Source of the DNA: Roseomonas indoligenes
GTDB taxonomy: Bacteria; Pseudomonadota; Alphaproteobacteria; Acetobacterales; Acetobacteraceae
Length of the DNA: 64,000 nt
Assembly: GCF_017813365.1 (NCBI RefSeq)
Contig: NZ_JAGIZA010000007.1
Location: 1 to 64,000 of the forward strand
Direction of reading: 5' to 3'
Position numbers and translations under genes: made by a program. Position 1 is the first letter of the stretch. Each line of letters begins with the position of its first letter. The notes under the pieces were generated by a model. It had not been told where the DNA came from. It made no database searches and was given only the letters and a program-made list of their open reading frames with translations. Positions 45,810-54,255 of this stretch are shown here, one piece after another.

Positions 45810-46044
45810 CCAGGAGGCGCTGCCCCCTGGAACCCCTGCCAAGGGCCTGAGGCCCTTGGATCCCCGTCTGGCTGCCGTCGTGCCGTCCTGACACGGGGTT
45901 TCGGTATGATGGCTTGATCCTGCCCCTGCAGTAGCCTCGGGTCGCCGACCCGAGGCGCACCGTCAGCGAAGCCGGACCAACGACTAGAGAAAGATGATGG
46001 TGAGGGGGCCGGGGAGAGGAAGAATTCCTTCTTCCTCTCCCCGG
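45810..46044 (-). repeat. Composite hairpin element, copy H
   Basis: Reversed orientation: M1 at 46009-46044 is a perfect 16-bp stem (CCGGGGAGAGGAAGAA, loop TTCC) 9 bases past the phasin stop. M2 at 45934-45956 is GCCTCGGGTC paired with GACCCGAGGC. M3 includes CCAAGGGCC/GGCCCTTGG at 45839-45859 and CCAGGAGGC-type at 45810-45830. The M2/M1 half shares long stretches with copy A. Confidence 0.85.
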
Positions 46045-46053
46045 GACAGAGCC

Positions 46054-46485
46054 TCAGCCCTCCTTCTTCGCGACCAGCCCGCGAACCTCGTCCATGGCTT
46101 CCGAGAAGCGCTTGTTCAGCACCGTCAGCGCCTCGGAGTTGGACTTCTGGATGAGGTCGGCCAGTTCCTTCATGTTGGTCACAGCCTTCTCGTAGCTGGA
46201 CTTCACCATCGCGGCCTGCTTGGCGGCCTGGTCCTGCGGGTTGCTGACGGAGGTGGCGCCGCGCACGGCATCCGTCATCTCGGCCATGGACTGCTGCAGG
46301 ATTTCCATGTGCCGGCGGGCCACGGCCTGCGCGCCTTCCAGCGCTACGCGATTGGCCACGGAAAGGGCTTCCAGGTTGCGGCGCTGGGCGTCGGCCAGAG
46401 CCTGCACGTCCATCATGGGCAGTCGCATCTCGGACAGGAGGCGCATCGGGTCCATCTCCGGCGGGAGGGTGGGGCGGTCGGACAT
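46054..46485 (-). CDS. Phasin family protein
   Basis: A 143-residue phasin, a coat protein of polyhydroxyalkanoate granules. The C-terminal half has the usual amphipathic helices: ARRHMEILQQSMAEMTDAVRGATSVSNPQDQAAKQAAMVKSSYEKAVTNMKELADLIQKSNSEALTVLNKRFSEAMDEVRGL. The pattern NPQDQ-AxKQAxxxKxxYEKAVxNMxELAxLxxKS is characteristic. No PHA synthase gene lies in the window. Element H sits directly at its 3' end. The upstream TetR gene on the same strand is 94 bases away. Confidence 0.88.
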   Translation of the reverse strand: MSDRPTLPPEMDPMRLLSEMRLPMMDVQALADAQRRNLEALSVANRVALEGAQAVARRHMEILQQSMAEMTDAVRGATSVSNPQDQAAKQAAMVKSSYEKAVTNMKELADLIQKSNSEALTVLNKRFSEAMDEVRGLVAKKEG

Positions 46486-46579
46486 GGGTGTTCCTCCGGT
46501 TCCGTTCGTGGCTTAGCCCGCCATCCTTGCCCGGCCTGCCGGCGCGCGTCCAGCGAAGGCCTCGTGTCAGTGCCGGATG

Positions 46580-47449
46580 TCAGGCGATCGAAAGCGGCCC
46601 CGAGCCGCCCTTCTTGCGCGGCGGGGTCGGGGTAGCCGGTGCGTCCGGCGCCTCGGGGCTGAGGGCGGAGGGCGGGACGGGCTCGGCCGGGGGCAGCGGC
46701 TCGGCGGCGGCAACGCCGGGGGTGCCGCCCTCGCCGGGCTGCTCCGGGCCCGCATCGGCGTCGGCCAGCATGATGCCCGTATCCGCCAGGGGGGGATCCA
46801 CGATGTCGGGCGGGGCGGAATCGACGCCCTCCACCGGGCCGGGGTTCAGGTCGGGCAGGGCCGGCTCCTCCTCCGTCAGGCGCAGGGTGCTGGCCACCTT
46901 CTCCGCGCGGTCCAGCGCGCGGTCCAGCGCGGCCATGGTGGGGCCGAGATCGACGCTCTCATCCGTCTCCCAGGCGCGGGCGACGGAGAGCCAGACGCCG
47001 ACCAGCCCCTGCACCCGCAGGGCACCCGCGATCCCGGCGGTGGAGACGCCCGCGCCCTCCAGGGTCCAGGCCATGGAGGCCATGAGGATGGGGGAGAGGA
47101 AAAGGGCGGAGAGCGGGTCCCGCATCAGGTCCCGCTGCATCCGCAGGATGCCCTCCCGGTGCGGCTGCAGCGCGTCCAGCCGGCGCATCAGAAGGTCGAA
47201 GACCCGGTCCCGCGCGGTGCCGAAGCCGGTCTGGCCGGGAACGGTCCCTTCCAGCACCGCCTGGTCCACCGTGCGGGCATGGGCGCGCAGCAGGTCCACC
47301 GGGGTGGGATAGCGGCCGCGCAGGTCGGACAGGCTCTCCCCGCTCTCGGCCGCGATGCGGGCGAAGGTGGTGCCGTGCCAGCCGTGCTGGGCCACCACGC
47401 GCCAGAAGGCATCGAGAAGGGCCGGGGAGGGGGCGTCGCGCATATCCAT
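46580..47449 (-). CDS. TetR-like regulator with long Pro/Ala-rich C-terminal tail
   Basis: A 289-residue protein. The N-terminal HTH of TetR type is ALLDAFWRVVAQHGWHGTTFARIAAESGESLSDLRGRYPTPVDLLRAH (about 9-56). A helical ligand-binding part follows to about 195. The final 95 residues are acidic, Pro/Ala/Gly-rich and lack structure (DPPLADTGIMLADADAGPEQPGEGG), much longer than a normal TetR protein (about 200). Start ATG 47449 (MDMRDAPS). Divergent from lutC, 232 bases apart; it could regulate lutC or the phasin. Confidence 0.8.
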   Translation of the reverse strand: MDMRDAPSPALLDAFWRVVAQHGWHGTTFARIAAESGESLSDLRGRYPTPVDLLRAHARTVDQAVLEGTVPGQTGFGTARDRVFDLLMRRLDALQPHREGILRMQRDLMRDPLSALFLSPILMASMAWTLEGAGVSTAGIAGALRVQGLVGVWLSVARAWETDESVDLGPTMAALDRALDRAEKVASTLRLTEEEPALPDLNPGPVEGVDSAPPDIVDPPLADTGIMLADADAGPEQPGEGGTPGVAAAEPLPPAEPVPPSALSPEAPDAPATPTPPRKKGGSGPLSIA

Positions 47450-47681
47450 CGCCCTGCAAGATGGCCCATTCCCGGGATGGATCAACCGCAGGAGATCATG
47501 TGCTTGGGGGCACGGCCGGAAACCGCGGCCGGGACGGCGGCGGCCTGGATGGGGCGGGGCGAGGATGGCCGGCACCTCGCGCTGGCGTTCCGGCCGAACC
47601 CCACCCTCCGTGCGAAGATCCTGCCGCCACCCCCATCCCCCGCCCTGGCGTGCCCCGGCCGGGGATGTGCTACGAGGGCGC

Positions 47682-48500
47682 ATGGCCACGGGTTCCGATG
47701 CATCCAGGGAAGCGATCCTCGGCACCGTCCGGCGCGGGCTGCGCCGGGGCGTGCTGCCGGCCGACCAGGCGGCGATGCTGGACGGGCGGCTGGCCACCCA
47801 TCCCCGCCACCTCATTCCCGCCCGGGCACGCCTTTCCGGGCCTGAGCGGGTCGCGGCCTTCGTGAAGAACGTGGAGAAGGAGTTCGGCACGGTGGAGCGG
47901 GTGGAGGATGCCGCCTCCGTTCCCGCCGCGATCGCCGACTACCTGGCCGCGCAGAACCTGGAGCCGCGCTTCGTCCTCGCCCCGCACCCCGACTTGGCGG
48001 CGCTGCCCTGGGCGGAACGCCCGATGCTGGCCTTCGAGGTGCGCCGCGCCGTGCCGGGCGATGCCGTCTCCGTCCAGCACGCCTGGGCCGGTGTGGCGGA
48101 AACCGGCACCCTCGTCTTTCCCTCCGGCCCGGAGCGCCCGACCACCCTCAATATCCTGCCGGAGACGGAGATCGCGGTGCTGCGCGCCTCCGACATCCTC
48201 GGCGCCTATGAGGAGGCCTGGGACCGGCTGCGCGCCGAGCGCGGCGGCGCCGAGCCCAATCCAAATCCTTCTGGCGGCTTCATGCCCCGCAACGTCATGC
48301 TCGTCACCGGCCCCTCCCGCTCCGCCGATATCGAGCAGACGCTGGAACTCGGCGCCCACGGCCCCCGCCGCCTGCACGTCATCCTGATCGAGGACGCGCC
48401 CGCCGCCCGCACCGAACTCTCCGAAACCGCGGACCCCCGCCCGGCCGCGGCGCGTGAGCCCATCGCCCGACCCGGCGAGATCGCCAATCCCGCCGACTGA
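47682..48500 (+). CDS. lutC: LutC/YkgG-type lactate utilization protein
   Basis: A 272-residue LUD-domain protein. LutC is one of three subunits (LutA, LutB, LutC) of an iron-sulphur L-lactate oxidase complex. Diagnostic are the strand ADYLAAQNLEPRFVLAPHPDLAALPW, VSVQHAWAGVAETGTLVFPSGPERPTTLNILPE (the domain core) and MLVTGPSRSADIEQTLELGAHGPRRLHVILIED at the end. Here it stands alone: neither lutA nor lutB is adjacent, upstream being TetR and downstream the Smr gene. It may act with partners elsewhere. The stop overlaps the Smr start (TGATG), so those two are coupled. Confidence 0.82.
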   Translation: MATGSDASREAILGTVRRGLRRGVLPADQAAMLDGRLATHPRHLIPARARLSGPERVAAFVKNVEKEFGTVERVEDAASVPAAIADYLAAQNLEPRFVLAPHPDLAALPWAERPMLAFEVRRAVPGDAVSVQHAWAGVAETGTLVFPSGPERPTTLNILPETEIAVLRASDILGAYEEAWDRLRAERGGAEPNPNPSGGFMPRNVMLVTGPSRSADIEQTLELGAHGPRRLHVILIEDAPAARTELSETADPRPAAAREPIARPGEIANPAD

Positions 48501-49033
48501 TGGCCCGCCGTCCCCGTCCTGTCTCACAGGCCGAGCGGGCCCTGTGGCACGCCTATCTTGCGCTGAACGGCGTGTCGGCCCTGCCCGGCCGCGACGTCCC
48601 GCCGCCCCCTGCGCCCGAGCCTCCCGCGCCGCCGCCCGCCCCCGCCGGCCCCCCGGCACCGGCGCCCCGCCCGGCCGCCCCCGCCCGCGTGCCCGGCATT
48701 GCCGTCGGCCAGCCCGGCGCCGGCATGGACGAGCGCCGCTGGCGCGACCTCCGCCGCGGCAAGATCCGCCCGGAGCGCACGCTGGACCTCCACGGCCGCC
48801 GCGCCGAGGAGGCCTATGGTGCCACCCTCTCCTTCATCCGGGATGCCCATGCGGAGGGCGTGCGCTGCGTGGCCATCGTCACCGGCAAGGGCAGCGGGGA
48901 GGGCGGCATCCTCCGCCGCGAACTGCCCCATTGGCTCAACCTGCCCTCGGTGCGCCCGCTGATCCTCGGCGCCGCGCATCCGCAACGGGCCAATACGGGC
49001 GCGGTCCACCTGCTTCTCCGGCGGCGGCGCTGA
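48500..49033 (+). CDS. Smr domain-containing protein
   Basis: A 177-residue protein with a C-terminal Smr (small MutS-related) domain, usually a nicking-endonuclease or RNA-cleaving fold. LDLHGRRAEEAYGATLSFIRDAH (with the LDLHG motif), VAIVTGKGSG and TGAVHLLLRRRR match the conserved core (about 95-177). The first 90 residues contain a Pro/Ala-rich linker (PPPPAPEPPAPPPAP). The start overlaps the lutC stop. Nucleic-acid handling is inferred from the fold. Confidence 0.85.
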   Translation: MARRPRPVSQAERALWHAYLALNGVSALPGRDVPPPPAPEPPAPPPAPAGPPAPAPRPAAPARVPGIAVGQPGAGMDERRWRDLRRGKIRPERTLDLHGRRAEEAYGATLSFIRDAHAEGVRCVAIVTGKGSGEGGILRRELPHWLNLPSVRPLILGAAHPQRANTGAVHLLLRRRR

Positions 49034-49041
49034 TCGGGCTT

Positions 49042-49293
49042 GGAGAGGGCGCCGCCCTCTCCACAGGTTTGAGGCAGTGCCTCAAACCCCGCCCAGGGCC
49101 TGAGGCCCTGGGAACCCCGTCCGGCTGCTGCGGAGCGATGAGCCGCGTTGTTCCCTTGTGGAGGGCACGGTCCGGCCCTTGCAGCCGCCTCGGCCCCACG
49201 AGCCGAGGCGCACCGCCAGCACAGCAGACTAACCTTTAGAAGATGATCGTGAGGGCGCCGGGGAGAGGAAGAATCCCTTCCGCCCCTCCTCGG
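49042..49293 (-). repeat. Composite hairpin element, copy I
   Basis: M1 (49258-49293) is decayed: CCGGGGAGAGGAAGAA has a mutated right arm. M2 at 49187-49209 is GCCTCGGC paired with GCCGAGGC. M3 side: stems GGAGAGGGC/GCCCTCTCC (49042-49062), TTTGAGGCA/TGCCTCAAA (49068-49086) and CCCAGGGCC/GGCCCTGGG (49092-49112). Its M1 lies 28 bases from the stop of the minus-strand 143-residue gene. Confidence 0.75.
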
Positions 49294-49321
49294 GACAAAC
49301 CGTCAGCGAAGAACGGAAGCC

Positions 49322-49753
49322 TTACCGCTGCGCCCGCCGCTGCGCCGCGACCGCGGAGGGCGGCGTGCCGACGCGGGTGGCCTGGTCGTCCCGCGCGCCG
49401 GTGATGTTGCTGGCGCAGGTCCCGTTCTCGACCATCATGCGGTAGCCGGAGGCGGTGGGTCCGCAGGCGCGGATCAGGTCGTCGCGATGGGGGCCGCGGG
49501 CGTCGAACACGTCGCGCACGAACTTGTCCACCTCGGTGTTCGCCTGGACCTTGTCCGCCGGCGCCTTGGGGGAGGCGGCGATGCAGGCCCGCCAGGCCGC
49601 CACGGCGTCGTCGCAGGTCGCATCCCCGGTGGAGGGCGGGGTGACGCGGTTGGCGATGGCGCGAGAGCGAAGCTCGGTCTGCGCCACGGCCGGTGCGGTC
49701 AGGGCCGGCAGGGCGAGGATGAGGGCCGGCACGGCGAGGAGCGCGAGGCGCAT
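49322..49753 (-). CDS. Exported small protein, unknown
   Basis: A 143-residue protein with the signal peptide MRLALLAVPALILALPALTAPAVAQ (cut near 25). The mature part is mixed, with four cysteines (ATCDDAVAAWRACIAAS, IRACGPTASG, NGTCASNI) in a spaced pattern that could form two disulphides. No family is recognised. Repeat copy I sits at its 3' end. Confidence 0.65.
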   Translation of the reverse strand: MRLALLAVPALILALPALTAPAVAQTELRSRAIANRVTPPSTGDATCDDAVAAWRACIAASPKAPADKVQANTEVDKFVRDVFDARGPHRDDLIRACGPTASGYRMMVENGTCASNITGARDDQATRVGTPPSAVAAQRRAQR

Positions 49754-49937
49754 GGGCGATGTCCCGTCCGATTGGCCCGCATCCGGCGGCCGGGCCTTGA
49801 GAACGCCCCCTGTCTAGCCCGGCCCGCGGTCCCGTGTCACGCGACAGGGCGCGGGTTTTGCGTGACGCCCGCCTGACCGCCGCGCGCTGGCCCCGCTGCT
49901 CCTGGCGCGTTCCGCGCGGGCCGTGCATAGACGCGGC

Positions 49938-50978
49938 ATGGCAACGCCCTCTCCCTGGCCCGCGCCCCAGTCCCCGGCCGGCACGACGCCCATGGCCCCG
50001 GCCGGGCTGGAAGCCGACCTTCTGCTGGATCGCCGGCGCCTGAAGCGCAGCCGCGGGTTGTGGCGCCTTCTCGCCGTCCTGGCCGTGCTCGGCGGCATGG
50101 GCCTCGCGGTGGCCGCGCTGGACGAGGACGGGCCGTCGCTCGCCGGCCTCGGCAATGGCCCGCACATCCTTCGCCTCACCGTCTCGGGCACCATCACGGA
50201 CGACCGCCGGCTGGTGGAGGCGATCGACCGCGCGGCAAAGTCCGATTCGGTCCGCGGCATGATCCTGGCGGTGGACAGCCCCGGCGGCACCGTGGCGGGC
50301 GGCGAGTCCCTGCACGATGCCCTGGCCCGGTTCCGCGCCGCCAAGCCGCTGGTCGCCACCTTCGGCGGCACCGCCGCCTCTGCCGGCTACATGATCGCCA
50401 TGCCCGCCGAGCGCATCTTCGCGCGGGAGGGCAGCGTGACCGGCTCCATCGGCGTGCTGCTGCAGTCCTTCGACGCGCAGGAGGCCATGCGCAGCCTCGG
50501 CCTGCGCGCGGAGGCCATCACCTCTGGCCCGCTGAAGGACCAGCCCAGCCCCTTCCGGCCGCTCACGGATGAGGGCCGCGCCGCGCTGCGCGCCGTGGTG
50601 CAGGACCTCTACGCCCAGTTCGTCCACCGCGTGGCCGAGGGGCGCCACATGCCGGAGGACCAGGTGCGGGCGCTGGCCGATGGCCGCATCATGACCGGGC
50701 GCCAGGCCCTCTCCGCCGGGCTCGTGGACGCCATCGGCGGGGAGAGGGAGGCGCGCGCCCACCTCTCCGCCGCCCACAAGATCGCGGAGGACCTGCCGGT
50801 CCGCGAGCTCCGCGCCCGCGACCTGCGGGAGCGGACCTTCGGCGCCTCCATCGGCACCGCCCTCGGCGAGACGCTGGCCGCCGCGCTGCCGCACATCGTG
50901 AAAAGCGTGGTTTCAGAAGGGCTTGGCACCGTGCTGCACGTTGACGGCACCGGGGCGCTTTGGCAGCCTCCGCGTTGA
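49938..50978 (+). CDS. sppA: Signal peptide peptidase SppA, S49 family
   Basis: A 346-residue serine peptidase that digests cleaved signal peptides. A membrane helix (LWRLLAVLAVLGGMGLAVAAL) spans about 44-64. The catalytic Ser lies in GGTAASAGYMIAMPAERIFA (AASAGY) and the Lys in SGPLKDQPSPFRPLT; VDSPGGTVAGGESLHDAL and GSVTGSIGVLLQ are family hallmarks. The protein has the short S49 form. GTG/ATG alternatives exist upstream; ATG 49938 (MATPSPW) is used. ihfB follows 33 bases downstream, a common alphaproteobacterial neighbour. Confidence 0.93.
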   Translation: MATPSPWPAPQSPAGTTPMAPAGLEADLLLDRRRLKRSRGLWRLLAVLAVLGGMGLAVAALDEDGPSLAGLGNGPHILRLTVSGTITDDRRLVEAIDRAAKSDSVRGMILAVDSPGGTVAGGESLHDALARFRAAKPLVATFGGTAASAGYMIAMPAERIFAREGSVTGSIGVLLQSFDAQEAMRSLGLRAEAITSGPLKDQPSPFRPLTDEGRAALRAVVQDLYAQFVHRVAEGRHMPEDQVRALADGRIMTGRQALSAGLVDAIGGEREARAHLSAAHKIAEDLPVRELRARDLRERTFGASIGTALGETLAAALPHIVKSVVSEGLGTVLHVDGTGALWQPPR

Positions 50979-51011
50979 TCGGACCCGGACGCGCGCAGTG
51001 ACCCCATCGGC

Positions 51012-51341
51012 ATGACGAAGTCGGAACTCATCGCGGCCCTGGCGGCGGCCAATCCGCATCTGCGCCAGCCCGACGTGGAGCTGATCGTGGCCACGATCTT
51101 CGAGGAGATCACCGCCGCCCTTTCCCGCGGGGACCGGGTGGAGCTGCGGGGCTTCGGCGCCTTCTCCGCCAAGAAGCGGGATGCCCGCACCGGCCGCAAC
51201 CCCCGCACCGGGGAGTCCGTTGCGGTCTCCGGCAAGGCCGTCCCCTACTTCAAGCCCGGCAAGGAGCTGCGCGAGAGGGTCAATGGCGGCCCGCTCCAGA
51301 GCCCGCGCCAGATCGCCGCCGCCAAGGCTGCGGAAGGCTGA
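51012..51341 (+). CDS. ihfB: Integration host factor, beta subunit
   Basis: A 109-residue DNA-bending protein. [17 protein letters not shown] begins in the usual way, with [48 protein letters not shown] as the IHF-beta arm (NPRTGE near 69-74 and FKPGKELR near 82). An Ala-rich tail of 12 residues ends it. Normally ihfB follows sppA or rpsA; here sppA is intact but rpsA is missing from the neighbourhood. IHF works as a heterodimer with IhfA, not seen in the window. Confidence 0.93.
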   Translation: MTKSELIAALAAANPHLRQPDVELIVATIFEEITAALSRGDRVELRGFGAFSAKKRDARTGRNPRTGESVAVSGKAVPYFKPGKELRERVNGGPLQSPRQIAAAKAAEG

Positions 51342-51360
51342 CACCACAGGAGTTCCGCCC

Positions 51361-51720
51361 ATGTGGCGCTCATTGCTCTTCCTGCCGCTCCTCCTCGTCA
51401 TCGTGCTGTTCGCCGTCTCGAACATGCAGCCCGTGCAGGTCGGCTTCTGGCCCTTCGACCTGACCTGGCAAACCCCGCTCGCGCTGGCCGTGCTGCTGAT
51501 CGCGGCGCTCGCCTTCCTGCTCGGCGCCTTCATCGCCTGGGCCGCCGGCGGCCCCTCCCGCCGCCGCGCCCGCGCCCGCATCCGCGCCGGTGATGCCGCG
51601 CAGGCCGAGCTGAATCAGCTGCGCGCCAGGGAAGCCAAGCGGGTGGAGGCCGAGACCGTGGCCCGCGACCAGGCGATGTATTCCGGCACCGGCTCCACGG
51701 CGGTGCGCGTCATCGGATAG
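51361..51720 (+). CDS. lapA: LapA/DUF1049 family membrane protein
   Basis: A 119-residue inner-membrane protein. LLFLPLLLVIVLFAVSNMQPVQVGFWPFDLTWQTPLALAVLLIAALAFLLGAFIAWAAGG holds two helices around the NxQPVxVxFWPF motif typical of LapA. A charged, coiled-coil-like tail (about 65-119) follows. In E. coli LapA helps LapB with LPS assembly. Third gene of the sppA-ihfB-lapA group. LapB is not in view. Confidence 0.85.
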   Translation: MWRSLLFLPLLLVIVLFAVSNMQPVQVGFWPFDLTWQTPLALAVLLIAALAFLLGAFIAWAAGGPSRRRARARIRAGDAAQAELNQLRAREAKRVEAETVARDQAMYSGTGSTAVRVIG

Positions 51721-51741
51721 GGCGGAACCGGGGGGCCAGTT

Positions 51742-52443
51742 CTAGACCCCGATCCAACCCTTCACCCGGGCGAAGTCCCGGTCCAGCTCCGCCCCGCTGC
51801 CCTCCCATACGGTGCGGCCCTTCTCCAGCACCGTGTGCCGGTCCGCGAGGCGACGCAGCGCCGCCAGCGTCTTGTCGATCAGCAGGATCGCCTGACCCTC
51901 GGCCTTCAGGGCCGCCAGAGTGGTCCAGATCTCCGCCCGGATCACGGGGGCCAGCCCTTCCGTTGCCTCGTCCAGGATCATCAGGTGCGGGTTGGTCATC
52001 AGCGCCCGCCCGATGGCCAGCATCTGCTGCTCCCCGCCCGAGAGGGTGCGCGCCGACTGCCCCGCGCGCTCCTTCAGGCGCGGGAAGAGGGTGAAGACCC
52101 GCTCCAGCGTCCAGGGATGCCGCGCCTTCTCCCGGTCCGCGGCGGTGGCGACGAGGTTCTCCCGCACGCTCAGGGTCGGGAAGACCTGCCGCCCCTCCGG
52201 CACCAGCCCGATGCCGCGCCGCGCCACGCCCTCCGGCGGCAGGCCGGACACCACCGCGCCCCGGAAGCTCACCCGCCCGCCGCGCGGCGGGTTGAGGCCC
52301 ATGATGGCGCGCACCGTGGTGGTCTTGCCCATGCCGTTGCGGCCGAGCAGCGTCACCACCTCGCCGGGGCCGACGCGCAGGTTCACGTCGAACAGCACCT
52401 CCGCGCCCCCGTAGCCGGCGCGCAGCCCTTCCACTTCCAGCAT
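51742..52443 (-). CDS. livF: Branched-chain amino acid ABC transporter, ATP-binding protein LivF
   Basis: A 233-residue ABC ATPase that powers import of branched-chain amino acids or similar solutes. Walker A is LLGRNGMGKTTTVRA, the signature LSGGEQQMLAIGRAL, Walker B MILDEATEGLAP. The ATG overlaps the livG stop as ATGA, so translation is coupled. Last gene of the livKHMGF operon. Confidence 0.94.
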   Translation of the reverse strand: MLEVEGLRAGYGGAEVLFDVNLRVGPGEVVTLLGRNGMGKTTTVRAIMGLNPPRGGRVSFRGAVVSGLPPEGVARRGIGLVPEGRQVFPTLSVRENLVATAADREKARHPWTLERVFTLFPRLKERAGQSARTLSGGEQQMLAIGRALMTNPHLMILDEATEGLAPVIRAEIWTTLAALKAEGQAILLIDKTLAALRRLADRHTVLEKGRTVWEGSGAELDRDFARVKGWIGV

Positions 52444-53204
52444 CAGACCGCGTCCTCCTCGGTCAGGTAGGCCGCGCGCACCTGCGGGTCGTGCCGGATC
52501 GCCTCCGGCGCGCCGCAGGCGATGCAGTGGCCATAGACCAGCACGGAGAGGCGGTCGGCGAGGCTGAACACCGCGTCCATGTCGTGCTCCACCAGCAGCA
52601 TGGGGATGCGGCCCTTCAGGCGGCGCAGCACCTCCGTCATGCGCAGGCTCTCGCTTGCGCCCAGCCCGGCCATCGGCTCGTCCAGCAGCAGCATGCGCGG
52701 CCGGCTCGCCAGCGCGACGGCCAGCTCCAGCTGCTTGCGCTCCCCATGGGACAGATCGGCCACCGGCAGCGCCCAGCGCGCGCGGGGAAGCCCCACCTCC
52801 TCCAGCGCGGCCCGTGCCGGCTCCAGCAGCCGCGCATCGCGCGAGGCGTCGCGCCAGAAGCGGAAGGAATGGCCGGCGCGCGCCTGCACGGCGAGGGCCA
52901 CGTTGGACTCCGCCGTGTCATCCTCCAGCAGCTGCGTGATCTGGAAGGTGCGGGCCAGCCCGCGCGCCACGCGCGCCGGGGCGGAGAGCCGCGTCACATC
53001 CTCGCCCATGAAGATGATGCGCCCGCGGTCCGGCGCGATCTCGCCCATGATCTGCCCGATGGCGGTCGTCTTGCCCGCCCCGTTCGGCCCGATCAGCGCG
53101 TGCAACTCGCCCGGCAGGACCTCCAGGTTCAGGTCGTCCGTCGCGGTCAGGCCGCCGAAGCGCTTGACCAGGTGCTGGACGGAGAGGACGGGGGCCTCAG
53201 CCAT
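52443..53204 (-). CDS. livG: Branched-chain amino acid ABC transporter, ATP-binding protein LivG
   Basis: A 253-residue ABC ATPase. Walker A is IGPNGAGKTTAIGQI; the signature is LSHGERKQLELAVAL (H replacing the common Gly, normal for LivG); Walker B is MLLLDEPMAGLG. The C-terminal extension with VYGHCIACGAPEAIRHDPQVRAAYL is the LivG hallmark. It overlaps livM by 8 bases upstream and livF by 4 downstream. Confidence 0.94.
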   Translation of the reverse strand: MAEAPVLSVQHLVKRFGGLTATDDLNLEVLPGELHALIGPNGAGKTTAIGQIMGEIAPDRGRIIFMGEDVTRLSAPARVARGLARTFQITQLLEDDTAESNVALAVQARAGHSFRFWRDASRDARLLEPARAALEEVGLPRARWALPVADLSHGERKQLELAVALASRPRMLLLDEPMAGLGASESLRMTEVLRRLKGRIPMLLVEHDMDAVFSLADRLSVLVYGHCIACGAPEAIRHDPQVRAAYLTEEDAV

Positions 53205-54255
53205 GGGTCGCCGTCTCCGGCAGCGCGTCGCGCGGCGGCAGTTCGCCCGCTGGTACGGCTTCGGGCGCCGGCGCGCGACGCCCCGCCAATTGCCGCACCG
53301 CGCCCATCAGCCCGCCGCGCGCGAAGAGCACGACCAGCAGCAGGATCGGCCCTTCGATGAACTGCCAGTGCTCCGTGATGCCGGAGAGGGTGTATTCCAG
53401 CGCCACCAGCACGCCCGCGCCGATCACCGGCCCGAGCAGCGTGCCCAGACCGCCGAGGATGACCATGATCATCAGCTCCCCGGACTTGGTCCAGGCCATC
53501 ATGTCCGGCGAGACGAAGCGCAGGTAGTTCACCATCAGCGCCCCGGCCATCGCGGCCCCCATGCCGGCGATGACGAAGGCGACGAGCTTGTAGAAGTAGG
53601 TCCGCACGCCGAGCGCGGCCATGCGCCGCTCCCCCTGCCGCACCCCCGCCAGCACCCGCCCGAAGCGGGAGCGCGCGATGCGGTCCATCAGGAAGAGCCA
53701 CACCGCCAGCAGCCCGAGGCAGAGCCAGAACAGCGTCGCCGCGTCCCGCAGGTTCATGCCGAGCACCGGCGCCACGCGCCGGATCGCCAGCCCGTCGTCC
53801 CCGCCATAGGCCTTCAGCGAGACGAAGAGGAAGTAGAGCATCTGCGCGAAGGCGAGGGTGATCATGATGAACTGCACCCCCGCCGTGCGGAGCGAGAGCG
53901 CGCCGATGATCGCCGCCCCGATGCCGCCGACGAGGATCGCGGCGGGCAGCGTCACCAGCAGGCTGTTCGAGCCGGGGATGAAGCCCAGGAACGGCTCGCC
54001 GGAACCGTAATGGGCGTAGAGGATCCCCACCGCATAGCCGCCCAGCCCGAAATAGGCCGCGTGCCCGAAGGAGACGAGCCCGGCATGGCCGAGGATGAGG
54101 TTCAGCGAGGAGGCGGCGATCGCGTAGATCACGATCCGCGTGGCCAGCCCCACCGTCGCCGGGCTGTCCAGCATCGGCGCCAGAACGGGAATGAATGCGG
54201 CCAGCGCCAGCAACGCCACCACCCAGGCCCGCTCGTCCCGCAACAGGTTACGCAT
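53197..54255 (-). CDS. livM: Branched-chain amino acid ABC transporter, permease LivM
   Basis: A 352-residue permease with about nine membrane helices. Characteristic are ILGHAGLVSFGHAAYFGLGGYAVG and GALSLRTAGVQFIMITLAFAQM, RIARSRFGRVLAGVRQGERRMAALG (the cytoplasmic loop contacting the ATPases), and VILGGLGTLLGPVIGAGVLVALEY. It overlaps livG and livH by 8 bases each. Confidence 0.93.
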   Translation of the reverse strand: MRNLLRDERAWVVALLALAAFIPVLAPMLDSPATVGLATRIVIYAIAASSLNLILGHAGLVSFGHAAYFGLGGYAVGILYAHYGSGEPFLGFIPGSNSLLVTLPAAILVGGIGAAIIGALSLRTAGVQFIMITLAFAQMLYFLFVSLKAYGGDDGLAIRRVAPVLGMNLRDAATLFWLCLGLLAVWLFLMDRIARSRFGRVLAGVRQGERRMAALGVRTYFYKLVAFVIAGMGAAMAGALMVNYLRFVSPDMMAWTKSGELMIMVILGGLGTLLGPVIGAGVLVALEYTLSGITEHWQFIEGPILLLVVLFARGGLMGAVRQLAGRRAPAPEAVPAGELPPRDALPETATHG

